NCBI GenBank assembly: GCA_013036995.1
Contig: JAAOXG010000019.1
Location: 62,001 to 126,000, forward strand
DNA: 64,000 nt
Origin: Lacrimispora defluvii
GTDB lineage: Bacteria; Bacillota; Clostridia; Lachnospirales; Lachnospiraceae
Reading direction: 5' to 3'
A model generated the notes under the pieces. It was not told the origin of the DNA and did not search any database. It saw only the letters and a list, made by a program, of their open reading frames with translations. Of the stretch, positions 1-8,195 are shown one piece after another. How positions within the stretch are numbered: the stretch's first letter is position 1; every line of letters starts with the position of its first letter. The position numbers and the translations under genes are program-made.

Positions 1-1
1 A

Positions 2-1048
2 ACCGCTTGCCCGAAAGAAAAACCAGGCAAAGAAAATCCTTTGACATTTGGTACCATATTTACGGATCATATGTTTGAGGTGGATTATGAGGAAGGAAAG
101 GGCTGGTACGATCCAAGAGTTGTGCCTTACCACAAGCTGGAACTGGAGCCCTCCTCCATGGTATTCCATTACGGTCAGGAGATGTTTGAAGGATTAAAGG
201 CGTATAAAACGGAAGAGGGAAAGATCCTGTTATTCCGCCCTGACAAGAATATTGAGAGAGCAAACAGAAGCAATGACAGACTCTGCATTCCTGAGATTCC
301 GGAAGAACTCTTTTTGGAGGCGTTAAAGACAGTTGTAAGTGTAGATCAGGACTGGATTCCAACAAAGCCTGGAACTTCTCTTTATATCAGACCCTTTGTG
401 ATTGCCACTGATCCATTTCTTGGAGTGAGACCATCTCATACTTATAAGTTCATGATTATTCTGTCTCCGGTAGGTGCTTATTACGCCAGTGGACTGGATC
501 CGGTTAAGATCTGGATTGAAGATGATTATGTGAGAGCGGTAAAAGGCGGAATCGGTGAAGCAAAGACCGGCGGAAACTATGTTGCTTCCCTGGCTGCACA
601 GGTGAAGGCCCATGAGGAAGGATATTCTCAGGTGCTGTGGCTTGATGGTGTACATCGCAAATACATTGAAGAAGTGGGCGCCATGAATATTTTCTTCAAA
701 ATCAACGGTGTTGTTATTACCCCGGAGCTTAACGGAAGCATTCTTCCGGGAGTTACAAGAGATTCTGTTTTATCCCTGTGCAGAGATTGGGGAATTAAGG
801 TTGAAGAACGGAAGATTTCAGTAGACGAAATCGTGGCAGCAGCCAGATCCGGAGAGATGGAAGAGTGCTTCGGAACCGGTACGGCGGCAGTTGTTTCACC
901 TGTTGGCGAGCTGCGCCTGGAAGATGAGAGAATGTCAATCGGGGGAGGAAAGATCGGAGAACTCACCCAGAGATGCTACGATACCATTACTGGTATACAG
1001 CTTGGCAGGTTAACAGGACCGGAAGGCTGGAGCGTTGAGGTAAAATAA
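2..1048 (+). CDS. ilvE: branched-chain-amino-acid aminotransferase, 5' end outside the window
   Basis: Class IV PLP-dependent aminotransferase that interconverts Leu, Ile and Val with their 2-oxo acids in the cytoplasm. The frame is open to the window edge and upstream codons still resemble the family N-terminus, so the gene starts outside; a TTG at 41 is only an internal candidate. Family segments visible are FTDHMF, GWYDPR, the MVFHYGQEMFEGLKAY region, the PLP lysine in GEAKTGGNY, QVLWLDG and the C-terminal FGTGTAAVVSPVG. The end matches the usual length. A terminator-like hairpin follows. Identification is by family knowledge and is very secure. Confidence 0.95.
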   Translation, partial: TACPKEKPGKENPLTFGTIFTDHMFEVDYEEGKGWYDPRVVPYHKLELEPSSMVFHYGQEMFEGLKAYKTEEGKILLFRPDKNIERANRSNDRLCIPEIPEELFLEALKTVVSVDQDWIPTKPGTSLYIRPFVIATDPFLGVRPSHTYKFMIILSPVGAYYASGLDPVKIWIEDDYVRAVKGGIGEAKTGGNYVASLAAQVKAHEEGYSQVLWLDGVHRKYIEEVGAMNIFFKINGVVITPELNGSILPGVTRDSVLSLCRDWGIKVEERKISVDEIVAAARSGEMEECFGTGTAAVVSPVGELRLEDERMSIGGGKIGELTQRCYDTITGIQLGRLTGPEGWSVEVK

Positions 1049-1060
1049 TAAAACATAATT

Positions 1061-1095
1061 GTCCGGCGGGGCTTCTAAGCACCGCCGGCAGTTTT
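1061..1095 (+). terminator. probable rho-independent terminator after ilvE
   Basis: Stem CCGGCGG (1063-1069) pairs with CCGCCGG (1082-1088), followed by a short T run. It lies between ilvE and the AEC permease gene. Confidence 0.6.
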
Positions 1096-1118
1096 GCGTA
1101 GAGACAAAAGGAGTATTT

Positions 1119-2030
1119 ATGACAGCAGTACTAATGAGGGCAGTAGCCTTTGTGGCGATTATTATAATGGGCTATTTACTGAAACGGGCAGGCTTTTTTC
1201 AGGCGAAAGATTTTCAGCTTATTTCCAGAGTTGTAATTAAAATAACCCTTCCGGCGGCTATCGTTTCTAATTTCAGTAAAATCACCATGGAGCGTTCCCT
1301 TCTTGCCATGTGTGTCATCGGAATTCTATGCAATTTTGTAACAATAGGCATTGGTTATATAACCAATATTTCACGATCCGGAGACAGTAAAGCATTTGCC
1401 ATGCTCAATATGTCTGGCTATAATGTGGGGAATTTCACCATGCCTTTTGTGCAAAGCTTTTTAAGCCCTGTAGGCTTTGCGGCGACAAGTCTCTTTGATG
1501 CGGGAAACTCCGTGATGTGTACGGGGATGACCTATTCCCTTGCCAGCATGGTCGCAGGAGGTGAAGAGAAACCAACTGTTATCAAGATGGTTAAAAAACT
1601 TTTTTCTTCCATTCCTTTTGATGCTTATGTAATCATGACTGTATTAAGCATTATTAAGATCCGGCTTCCGGGTATACTAATCAGTTTTGCTGACACGGCA
1701 GGAGCCGCCAATGCATTTCTGGCTCTTCTGATGCTTGGGATTGGATTTGAGATCCGTATGGATAAAGAGAAAATAAAGAAAATCATTCAGATACTTATCA
1801 TGAGATATGCCATAGCAATTGTAATGGCTGTTGGTTTTTATTATCTGTCTCCCTTTAGTCTGGAGGTTCGTCAGACTCTTGCTATCGTTACTCTTGGACC
1901 GGTCGCGTCAGTAGCGCCTGCATTCACAGCAGAATTAAAAGGGGATATTGAAATGGCAAGTGCCATTAATTCCCTGTCCATTGTAACCAGTATTGTGGCA
2001 ATTACGGCGGCGCTTCTTCTCCTTTTGTAA
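1119..2030 (+). CDS. AEC (auxin efflux carrier) family transporter
   Basis: Integral membrane permease of about 303 residues with roughly ten hydrophobic segments, typical of the AEC/malonate-type family that exports or imports small organic acids. The start chosen is the ATG at 1119 (MTAVLMRAVAFV), which has AAAGGAG just upstream; the frame is open further upstream but without a ribosome site. The family half-repeat is visible as MLNMSGYNVGNFTMPF, where Asn/Gly-rich breaks occur within helices. The substrate cannot be read from sequence. It sits alone between ilvE and the T-box leader of thrS, so its role in amino acid metabolism is unproven. Confidence 0.85.
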   Translation: MTAVLMRAVAFVAIIIMGYLLKRAGFFQAKDFQLISRVVIKITLPAAIVSNFSKITMERSLLAMCVIGILCNFVTIGIGYITNISRSGDSKAFAMLNMSGYNVGNFTMPFVQSFLSPVGFAATSLFDAGNSVMCTGMTYSLASMVAGGEEKPTVIKMVKKLFSSIPFDAYVIMTVLSIIKIRLPGILISFADTAGAANAFLALLMLGIGFEIRMDKEKIKKIIQILIMRYAIAIVMAVGFYYLSPFSLEVRQTLAIVTLGPVASVAPAFTAELKGDIEMASAINSLSIVTSIVAITAALLLLL

Positions 2031-2048
2031 TAAAATATTTTATGACGC

Positions 2049-2076
2049 TTGACAAAACGTTTTTGAGTGCTATAAT
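2049..2076 (+). promoter_or_regulatory. promoter of the thrS leader
   Basis: TTGACA at 2049-2054 and TATAAT at 2071-2076 with a 16-bp spacer, directly upstream of the T-box leader. Confidence 0.8.
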
Positions 2077-2084
2077 TTAGGCAT

Positions 2085-2348
2085 AGAAATGCAAATAAGA
2101 CAAAGCGGTGACAAGACCAGTATCCTGACAGGAGAGCTCAGAGAGAGGCACACATGGTGAAAGTGCCTTGCCGGAATATCAGGAGAAGACCAGCTTGGAG
2201 CGTCCCTTAATCGGGAACGGTGATTCCGTTATCATCAGTTTAAGTGGTTTGAATGAGTGAATCATTCTTTCAAGTAGGGTGGAACCGCGATTTATTATGT
2301 TAGAATCGTCCCTTTCTGTATGGAAACATATGGAAAGGGGCTTTTTTT
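2085..2348 (+). ncRNA. T-box riboswitch leader of thrS
   Basis: The hallmark T-box sequence AGGGTGGAACCGCG lies at 2276-2289. It is followed by a terminator hairpin (about 2308-2340, a GTCCCTTTC arm against GAAAGGGGC) and a T run. Uncharged tRNA-Thr is expected to stabilise the antiterminator and let transcription reach thrS. The upstream part, from about 2095, contains the GTGACAAG region typical of stem I. I did not assign the specifier codon. Confidence 0.9.
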
Positions 2349-2391
2349 ATTTGATCCATGATTTCAAAAATTGGTAAAGGAGATTAGAACA

Positions 2392-4353
2392 ATGAAGATT
2401 AAGTTAAAAGATGGTTCAGTCAAAGAGTATGATCATGCAATGTCAGTCATTGATATCGCTTCCGATATCAGCGAAGGACTGGCAAGAAATGCCTGTGCAG
2501 GCGAGATAGATGGAGAGGTTGTTGATTTACGGACTACCGTGGATAAGGATTGCAGTTTAAGCATTTTAACAGTCAGTGATCCTGCTGGTCTTGCAGCTTA
2601 CCGTCATACGACCAGCCATATCCTGGCTCAGGCAGTGAAGAGGCTTTATCCTCAGGCCAAACTTGCCATCGGACCTTCCATCGAGAATGGATTTTACTAT
2701 GATTTTGAAAATCCTTCTTTCTCCAGAGAAGATTTGGATAAAATCGAAGCTGAGATGAAAAAGATCATTAAAGAAGGAGAAGCGATTGAGCGTTTTACCC
2801 TTCCAAGAGAAGAAGCAGTTAAATTTATGGAAGAAAAGGGTGAGCCTTACAAGGTGGAACTGATTTTAGATCTTCCGGAAGGAGAGGAGATCTCATTTTA
2901 TAAGCAGGGAGATTTTACCGATCTTTGCGCAGGCCCTCATCTGATGAGTACAAAGTCTATTAAAGCATTTAAACTGACTTCATCCTCTGGTGCTTACTGG
3001 AGAGGAAGCGAGAAGAACGCAATGCTTGCCCGTATTTACGGAACAGCTTTCTCAAAGAAAGATGAATTAAACGAATATCTGGAATATTTAGCAAATATCA
3101 AAAACCGCGATCACAACAAACTTGGCCGTGATCTGGAATTATTTGCCACTGTAGATGTAATTGGCCAGGGCCTTCCTCTCTTAATGCCAAAGGGTGCTAA
3201 AATCGTCCAGACAATGCAAAGATGGATCGAAGATGAAGAGGAAAGACGTGGTTACATGAGAACCAAGACACCTCTTATGGCAAAGCGTGATTTATATATT
3301 ATCTCTGATCACTGGGATCATTACAAAGAAGGAATGTTCGTTCTTGGTGATGAGGAAAAGGATGATGAGGTATTTGCTCTTCGTCCCATGACATGTCCGT
3401 TCCAGTATTATGTATATAAACAGAGCCAGAAATCTTACCGCGATCTTCCATGCAGATATGGTGAAACCTCCACTCTGTTTAGAAATGAAGATTCCGGAGA
3501 GATGCACGGACTTACACGTGTTCGTCAGTTTACTATTTCCGAGGGCCATTTAATCGTTCGCCCTGACCAGATTGAGGATGAGTTTAAAGGCTGTGTGGAT
3601 CTTGCAAAATACTGCTTAACAACTCTTGGGCTGGAAGGTGATGTAACTTACCGTATGTCCAAGTGGGATCCTGACAATGCCAGCCACTATCTTGGAACTC
3701 CTGAGATGTGGGATGAAGTACAGGACATGATGAGAAAGATTCTGGATCACATTGGAATCCAGTATACAGAGGCAGTGGGAGAAGCAGCATTCTATGGTCC
3801 GAAGCTGGATATCCAGGCGAAGAATGTATATGGCAAGGAAGACACGATGATCACCATTCAGCTGGATATGTTCCTGGCAGAGCGCTTTGACATGAGCTTC
3901 GTAGATAAAGACGGAACAAAGAAACGTCCTTATATTATTCACAGAACTTCCATTGGCTGCTATGAAAGAACTCTTGCATGGCTGATTGAAAAGTACGAAG
4001 GTGCGTTCCCAACCTGGTTATGTCCGGAGCAGGTTCGTGTACTTCCGATTTCCGAGAAGTATCATGAGTATGCAGCAAAAGTGGCTGATCAGCTGAAAGC
4101 AAACGGAATTCTTGCCACAGTCGATGAGCGTTCTGAAAAAATCGGCTATAAGATCCGGGAAGCACGCCTTTCCAAACTGCCGTATATGCTGGTAGTGGGA
4201 CAAAAAGAAGAGGAAGACGGTGTGGTTTCTGTCCGCAGCCGCTTTAACGGAGACGAAGGGCAGCGCCCGATTGCAGACTTTATTGACGATATATGCAAGG
4301 AAATCCGTACAAAAGAAATTAAGAAAATTAATGTAACAGAAGAATCCAAATAA
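2392..4353 (+). CDS. thrS: threonine--tRNA ligase
   Basis: Class II aminoacyl-tRNA synthetase charging tRNA-Thr. Domains in order: TGS (about 1-60), the alanyl/threonyl editing domain with HTTSHILAQAV and the later CAGPH, the class II catalytic core (RPMTCPFQYYVY, motif 2 FRNEDSGEMHGLTRVRQF, motif 3 with HRTSIGCYERTLAWLIE), and the C-terminal anticodon-binding domain. Start at ATG 2392 because AAAGGAG precedes it; the TTG 21 bases upstream lacks one. About 653 residues, normal for the family. Regulated by the T-box leader immediately upstream. Confidence 0.97.
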   Translation: MKIKLKDGSVKEYDHAMSVIDIASDISEGLARNACAGEIDGEVVDLRTTVDKDCSLSILTVSDPAGLAAYRHTTSHILAQAVKRLYPQAKLAIGPSIENGFYYDFENPSFSREDLDKIEAEMKKIIKEGEAIERFTLPREEAVKFMEEKGEPYKVELILDLPEGEEISFYKQGDFTDLCAGPHLMSTKSIKAFKLTSSSGAYWRGSEKNAMLARIYGTAFSKKDELNEYLEYLANIKNRDHNKLGRDLELFATVDVIGQGLPLLMPKGAKIVQTMQRWIEDEEERRGYMRTKTPLMAKRDLYIISDHWDHYKEGMFVLGDEEKDDEVFALRPMTCPFQYYVYKQSQKSYRDLPCRYGETSTLFRNEDSGEMHGLTRVRQFTISEGHLIVRPDQIEDEFKGCVDLAKYCLTTLGLEGDVTYRMSKWDPDNASHYLGTPEMWDEVQDMMRKILDHIGIQYTEAVGEAAFYGPKLDIQAKNVYGKEDTMITIQLDMFLAERFDMSFVDKDGTKKRPYIIHRTSIGCYERTLAWLIEKYEGAFPTWLCPEQVRVLPISEKYHEYAAKVADQLKANGILATVDERSEKIGYKIREARLSKLPYMLVVGQKEEEDGVVSVRSRFNGDEGQRPIADFIDDICKEIRTKEIKKINVTEESK

Positions 4354-4365
4354 TCATTTACCATT

Positions 4366-4410
4366 CTGTGGGAGAGGAACTATCTTTGAGAATATTTTCC
4401 TCTCCCACAG
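4366..4410. repeat. 14-bp perfect inverted repeat after thrS
   Basis: CTGTGGGAGAGGAA (4366-4379) is mirrored by TTCCTCTCCCACAG (4397-4410). It is a strong hairpin at the 3' end of thrS, without a long T run, so it may stop or stabilise the transcript. Confidence 0.6.
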
Positions 4411-4464
4411 TGCATAATACCTCCTGAAAGAAAATCTCAATAAGTATTCCAGGAGGAAATAAAT

Positions 4465-4779
4465 ATGACAAAATTGGACTGTAATGTAACCAGCTGCCTG
4501 CATAATTCTGATAATTACTGCTGCAAATCTGCAATTATCGTGGAAGGCTCTCAGGCCAAGGATACCGTTGATACCTGCTGCGGCAGCTTTGATGAGAACA
4601 GAGACGGTTCTTTCCACAACTTATTCAAAACTCCAGAGAGCAGACTGGAAGTGGACTGTGAAGCAGTTAATTGTGTATACAATGAAGGACGCCACTGTTC
4701 CGCCGAGCATATTGGCATTGCTGGTGATGGTGCCAGATCTGCAGAGCATACGGAATGCGCTACATTTAAGACAAGATAA
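4465..4779 (+). CDS. DUF1540 domain-containing protein
   Basis: Small cysteine-rich cytoplasmic protein of 104 residues with two DUF1540 units. The first is CNVTSCLHN...CCKS...CCGSF (residues 6-38) and the second is CEAVNCVYN...HCSAEHI...CATF (about 67-101). Each unit has four spaced cysteines likely to bind a metal. An AGGAGG site precedes the ATG. The function of DUF1540 is not established. The gene stands alone between the thrS hairpin and the convergent EamA permease gene. Confidence 0.85.
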   Translation: MTKLDCNVTSCLHNSDNYCCKSAIIVEGSQAKDTVDTCCGSFDENRDGSFHNLFKTPESRLEVDCEAVNCVYNEGRHCSAEHIGIAGDGARSAEHTECATFKTR

Positions 4780-4843
4780 GGGTAAAAAAGACAAAGGCAG
4801 GCTGACAGAAATATGGCAGGTCTTTGTCTTTCTTCTATATTAA

Positions 4844-5257
4844 TTATAATATCATAAAAAACGTGCCGGCTGTAATCAGTAAGATACCAATCAGCTTTTT
4901 CCATACAATCTGTTCGTGGAGGATGAGAAATGCCAGAATGATAGTGAATACAATGCTGAACTTATCTACGGGTACAACCCTTGATGCTTCTCCAAGCTGC
5001 AGTGCCCTGTAATAGCAGAGCCAGGAGATTCCGGTAGCGCATCCAGAAAGAATAAGAAAAAGCCAGCCTTTTGAACTGATCTGGCGGATTCCATCCTGGG
5101 AGCCTGTTATAAAGACAATGAACCAGGCCAGAAGAACCACAACAACAGTGCGTATGGCGGTGGCAAGATTGGAATTAACCCCTTCCATTCCCAGCTTTGC
5201 CAGTATGGAAGTAAATGCAGCAAAGATAGAAGAGAGCAGTGCGAAGACAAACCACAT
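4844..5257 (-). CDS. EamA-family small permease (single DMT domain)
   Basis: A 137-residue, strongly hydrophobic protein with about four to five membrane segments. It matches a single EamA/DMT half (N-terminal SSIFAAFTSILAKLG, C-terminal GEASRVVPVDKFSIVFTIILAF). Such one-domain members are thought to dimerise to form an exporter. GGAGG precedes the ATG. The substrate is unknown. Divergent from the infC operon, from which it is separated by about 100 bp plus a promoter. Confidence 0.85.
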   Translation of the reverse strand: MWFVFALLSSIFAAFTSILAKLGMEGVNSNLATAIRTVVVVLLAWFIVFITGSQDGIRQISSKGWLFLILSGCATGISWLCYYRALQLGEASRVVPVDKFSIVFTIILAFLILHEQIVWKKLIGILLITAGTFFMIL

Positions 5258-5362
5258 ATAAATACCTCCTTGGGCATTTTTGTTTTATAACTAAATTGTA
5301 TCTCCGATTTGAGCGATTCGCAACTGGCATTTTGCCTGGCGGCAAATTAAAATGAAAAAACA

Positions 5363-5391
5363 TTGACATATCACAAATTGTGTAGTATTAT
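5363..5391 (+). promoter_or_regulatory. promoter of the infC-rpmI-rplT operon
   Basis: TTGACA at 5363-5368 and TATTAT at 5386-5391 with 17-bp spacing (an overlapping TATAAT lies at 5389-5394). Confidence 0.75.
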
Positions 5392-5399
5392 AATAAAAG

Positions 5400-5540
5400 T
5401 TGTGGAAGCAACAGACAGGAAAGTAGGTATCCGCCTCACCACGGCACGAGTAAGTGTCCCTGGTTCATAGCCTTTGATACATAGGTGTACTGTGTAGAGA
5501 CTTTGGTGGTGGATAGCGTTTGTCTATCTACTTTTTTTAT
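5400..5540 (+). promoter_or_regulatory. structured leader with terminator ahead of infC (L20/infC-type attenuator)
   Basis: About 140 nt of non-coding leader between promoter and infC, ending in a hairpin with arms GGATAG and CTATC followed by seven T residues (about 5510-5538). Its position is that of the known ribosomal-protein leader in which L20 binding causes termination. Assignment to that class is by context; the fold was not computed. Confidence 0.65.
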
Positions 5541-5599
5541 GCCTAAAGGCAGCAATGTAATTCCGACCAATACACACAATATAATGGAGGTGCACGACA

Positions 5600-6106
5600 A
5601 TTAGCGATTTAATGATTAATGAACAGATCAGAGATAAAGAAATTCTGTTGATTGGTGAAAACGGAGAAAAGCTTGGGGTTATGTTAACCAAAGATGCCAT
5701 GCAGATGGCTAAAGAAGCAGAGCTTGATTTGGTTAAAATTGCTCCTACCGCGAAACCACCGGTTTGCAAGATCATCGATTACGGTAAGTATCGTTATGAG
5801 CTGGCAAGAAAAGAAAAAGAAGCTAAAAAGAAACAGAAGGTAATCGAAATAAAAGAAGTTCGCTTATCTCCCAACATTGATACGAATGATTTGAATACAA
5901 AGATGGGCGCCGCAAGGAAGTTCCTCGAAAAAGGAGATAAAGTTAAGGTAACCTTACGTTTCAGAGGTCGTGAGATGGCGCATATGTCAAAGTCCAGATA
6001 TATTTTAGAGGATTTCGCTGAAAAGTTATCCGATATCGCCACAATTGACAAACCATCGAAAGTGGAAGGAAGAAGCATGGTTATGTTTTTAACCGCAAAA
6101 CGCTAA
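5600..6106 (+). CDS. infC: translation initiation factor IF-3, AUU start
   Basis: IF-3 binds the 30S subunit and checks start-codon pairing. The N-terminal domain (MINEQIRDKEILLIGENG) and C-terminal domain (KEVRLSPNIDTNDLNTKM, KVTLRFRGREMAH) are present. I place the start at ATT 5600, which is nine bases after GGAGG (5586-5590). The in-frame ATG at 5612 is 21 bases away and has no site of its own. An AUU start is a known feature of infC and permits IF-3 autoregulation. First gene of infC-rpmI-rplT. Confidence 0.93.
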   Translation: MSDLMINEQIRDKEILLIGENGEKLGVMLTKDAMQMAKEAELDLVKIAPTAKPPVCKIIDYGKYRYELARKEKEAKKKQKVIEIKEVRLSPNIDTNDLNTKMGAARKFLEKGDKVKVTLRFRGREMAHMSKSRYILEDFAEKLSDIATIDKPSKVEGRSMVMFLTAKR

Positions 6107-6133
6107 AAGAACATTATCAAGGAGGAAAATACA

Positions 6134-6331
6134 ATGCCTAAATTAAAAACAAGCAAATCAGCTGCAAAACGTTTCAAAGTTACAGGTACAGGAAAGCTTG
6201 TAAGAAATAAAGCTTACAAATCTCACATCTTAACTAAGAAATCTACTAAGAGAAAAAGAAATCTTAGAAAAGATATTGTTACTGATGCAACCAACGCAAA
6301 AGTAATGAAAAAGATTTTACCATATTTATAG
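6134..6331 (+). CDS. rpmI: 50S ribosomal protein L35
   Basis: A 65-residue, very basic protein with the L35 signature [19 protein letters not shown] at the N-terminus and a lysine/arginine-rich middle. It has its own AGGAGG and lies 27 bp after infC and 29 bp before rplT, the universal order of this operon. Confidence 0.97.
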   Translation: MPKLKTSKSAAKRFKVTGTGKLVRNKAYKSHILTKKSTKRKRNLRKDIVTDATNAKVMKKILPYL

Positions 6332-6360
6332 AATTCTAAGTTGAGAAGGAGGAAAGACCG

Positions 6361-6717
6361 ATGGCAAGAATTAAAGGCGGTATGAACGCTAAGAAAAGAC
6401 ATAACAGAGTGTTAAAAATGGCTAAAGGCTATAGAGGCGCTCGTTCCAAACAGTATAGAGTAGCAAAGCAGTCCGTAATGAGAGCTTTAACAAGTTCTTA
6501 CGCAGGCAGAAAAGAAAGAAAGAGACAGTTCAGACAGTTATGGATTGCTCGTATCAATGCAGCAGCACGTATTAACGGCGTATCCTACAGCGTATTTATG
6601 CATGGATTAAAGTTAGCTGGTGTTGATTTAAACAGAAAAGTATTAGCTGACATGGCTGTTAATGATGCAGAAGGCTTCGCAAAATTAGCTGAGCTTGCAA
6701 AATCTAAAGTAGCTTAA
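6361..6717 (+). CDS. rplT: 50S ribosomal protein L20
   Basis: A 118-residue ribosomal protein that binds 23S rRNA early in 50S assembly and often represses its own operon through the leader RNA. The basic N-terminal extension ([20 protein letters not shown]) and the globular part ([10 protein letters not shown]) are typical. AGGAGG lies upstream. Last gene of the operon; a terminator follows at about 6738. Confidence 0.97.
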   Translation: MARIKGGMNAKKRHNRVLKMAKGYRGARSKQYRVAKQSVMRALTSSYAGRKERKRQFRQLWIARINAAARINGVSYSVFMHGLKLAGVDLNRKVLADMAVNDAEGFAKLAELAKSKVA

Positions 6718-6737
6718 TCGCATATTCAAACCTCGGA

Positions 6738-6764
6738 AACCTCGTGTTTACGGGGTTTTTTATT
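6738..6764 (+). terminator. terminator of infC-rpmI-rplT
   Basis: Arms AACCTCG (6738-6744) and CGGGGTT (6751-6757) enclose a six-base loop and are followed by a T run. Nothing else convincing is seen in 6765-6948. Confidence 0.8.
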
Positions 6765-6948
6765 TGATTAAATACTGAAAGGAAGCAAAAGTGATATCTT
6801 TGCTTCCTTTCACTGGTAATCTGGTCATACAATACACACATCGTAAATGCTTTCTTCCCACCAGCCAAAAGCCATTCTGCCAGAGGCAGAAGCCGGGAAT
6901 ATCAGGAAAGAACCTCCTGGGGGGAATATTAATTTACCTTTTCACTCT

Positions 6949-7260
6949 CTACCAGGAGCAGGTAAACATATCAATTCGATTTAACGATATTCCTGTGTAT
7001 GACCAACCAAATCTTCTGTCCCAGCGGAAGCCTGACACGCTGTTACGCCAGATCTGAATTGGGAAGAACCAGAACTCCTGTCCGTTGCTCATCCATATAT
7101 AGGTAAAGCGACCGATGCAGTATTTCATGGAACCTGGGCTGACCATTTTGGTAGCTGAGCCAGAACGGGCTTGTGCGGGCTTTGGCGGTGCGGACGATGG
7201 TGGAGGACCCATAGGCATTGGACCGCCTGGAGGGTTGCCGTAAGGTGGGAATGGGGGCAT
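6949..7260 (-). CDS. proline-rich small conserved protein
   Basis: A 103-residue protein: the first 35 residues are rich in Pro, Gly and Met, followed by an aromatic-rich domain (YCIGRFTYIWMSNGQEFWFF, then ISLNRIDMFTC). Similar short Pro-rich/aromatic proteins are known in spore-forming Firmicutes, but I cannot name a function. AAAGGGTG precedes the ATG, and a promoter-like TATAAT lies about 30 bp upstream. It is convergent with rplT. Confidence 0.6.
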   Translation of the reverse strand: MPPFPPYGNPPGGPMPMGPPPSSAPPKPAQARSGSATKMVSPGSMKYCIGRFTYIWMSNGQEFWFFPIQIWRNSVSGFRWDRRFGWSYTGISLNRIDMFTCSW

Positions 7261-7343
7261 ATTCTACACCCTTTCGTTTTATGTTATTATTATTATATGA
7301 GATTTATGGTTTGCAGTTAACAAAATCTGAAAAGGGAAAAAAG

Positions 7344-7440
7344 GGGCGGAAGTCTACAGGAGATTGAGACTTCCGCCCGGAAATGCGGGTGCAAAAGAAG
7401 CACCTAAGTACCACCTTGACAGGTATGTACAGTAATATAT
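7344..7440 (-). ncRNA. candidate small RNA with intrinsic terminator
   Basis: On the minus strand a 12-bp perfect stem (GGGCGGAAGTCT at 7344-7355 against its complement at 7367-7378) is followed by a T-rich run, a good terminator. No credible ORF precedes it. Upstream is a second small hairpin (GGTGC/GCACC, about 7390-7405), and weak promoter elements (TTTACA, then TACTGT 17 bp later) lie further up. The product and class are unknown. Confidence 0.4.
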
Positions 7441-7479
7441 ATGATTGGATATGTAAAAATATGTTTTCTGAAAAAGACA

Positions 7480-7506
7480 ATAAAAAAATCACACATAAAG
7501 TGTGAT
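7480..7506 (-). terminator. terminator of the minus-strand tRNA genes
   Basis: Stem ATCACAC (7488-7494) with GTGTGAT (7500-7506), then seven T residues on the minus strand, directly after tRNA-Asn. Confidence 0.85.
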
Positions 7507-7512
7507 TAATAA

Positions 7513-7585
7513 CTCCCCGAGTAGGACTTGAACCTACGACCCAACGGTTAACAGCCGTTTGCTCTACCGACTGAGCTATCGAGGA
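7513..7585 (-). tRNA. tRNA-Asn(GTT)
   Basis: A 73-nt cloverleaf with acceptor TCCTCGA paired to TCGGGGA, anticodon loop CTGTTAA (anticodon GTT), T-loop GGTTCAAGTCC and discriminator G. Confidence 0.95.
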
Positions 7586-7651
7586 ATATACGACCTATTA
7601 TACTCTAAAAGTAAAATATGTCAAGAGATAATTCTCTTTTATTATTAAAAA

Positions 7652-7735
7652 TGCGGGAGATGGGACTTGAACCCACACGATCATACAACCACAAGATCCT
7701 TAGTCTTGCCTGTCTGCCAATTCCAGCACTCCCGC
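7652..7735 (-). tRNA. tRNA-Leu(AAG), minus-strand copy
   Basis: An 84-nt class II tRNA with acceptor GCGGGAG/CTCCCGC, anticodon loop CTAAGGA (anticodon AAG) and a long variable arm. Its sequence is identical to the plus-strand copy at 8026-8109. Confidence 0.93.
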
Positions 7736-7831
7736 ACAACGAAAGTAATTTTACCATTTTAATGAAGAATTGTCAATATTATTTAAAAAATATATACAAA
7801 AAAAATATTTTAAAAATAATTGAAATTCGTG

Positions 7832-7860
7832 TTGACAGAACCAGGCTTGTATACTATAAT
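7832..7860 (+). promoter_or_regulatory. promoter of the tRNA-Leu pair
   Basis: Consensus TTGACA (7832-7837), 17-bp spacer, TATAAT (7855-7860), 33 bp before tRNA-Leu(CAG). Confidence 0.9.
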
Positions 7861-7893
7861 AGCTATTGTCGCTGAAAGAGATAACGGCGAAAT

Positions 7894-7977
7894 GCAGAAG
7901 TGGCGGAATTGGCAGACGCGCACGGTTCAGGTCCGTGTGGTAGCAATACCTTGAGGGTTCAAGTCCCTTCTTCTGCA
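7894..7977 (+). tRNA. tRNA-Leu(CAG), left copy
   Basis: An 84-nt class II tRNA with acceptor GCAGAAG/CTTCTGC and anticodon loop TTCAGGT (anticodon CAG). It is identical to the copy at 52854-52937, but the flanks and promoters differ. Confidence 0.95.
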
Positions 7978-8025
7978 CGAATCTTATAGAGTGTCATGGC
8001 TATAAGGTTTTATATAATATGACAT

Positions 8026-8109
8026 GCGGGAGTGCTGGAATTGGCAGACAGGCAAGACTAAGGATCTTGTGGTTGTATGATCGTGTGGGTTCAAGTCCCA
8101 TCTCCCGCA
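8026..8109 (+). tRNA. tRNA-Leu(AAG), plus-strand copy next to attL
   Basis: An 84-nt class II tRNA, an exact inverted copy of 7652-7735. It lies 48 bp after tRNA-Leu(CAG), probably in the same transcript. Its 3' end is six bases from the prophage left end, so its native terminator now lies at 52685-52717. Confidence 0.95.
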
Positions 8110-8115
8110 CTTAAT

Positions 8116-8120
8116 GGCGC
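8116..8120. other. attL core
   Basis: GGCGC shared with attR at 52673-52677. Host sequence ending six bases after tRNA-Leu(AAG) lies to the left, phage sequence to the right. Fixed by continuity of the integrase reading frame (see the tail at 8116-8187). Confidence 0.8.
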
Positions 8121-8187
8121 GAATTTGAACCCGGTGTACTTTTTCAAGAAAGTATTCGCCGTGGTTGTAAAATTCTCGCGTAAATAG
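8116..8187 (+). pseudogene. detached native C-terminal tail of the prophage integrase
   Basis: Starting at GGC 8116 an open frame runs to TAG at 8185-8187. When joined to codon 518 of the integrase at the right end it gives a natural ending with VYFFKKVFAVVVKFSRK, rich in hydrophobic and basic residues like the C-terminus of many clostridial large serine recombinases. In the integrated state it has no start codon. It is restored only in the excised circle, giving a 541-residue protein. Confidence 0.75.
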
Positions 8188-8195
8188 TGAAAAAT

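Noticed and set aside
4366-4410. Hairpin after thrS as a simple rho-independent terminator.
   Set aside because: Strong stem but no T run on the transcript strand; kept as an inverted repeat only.
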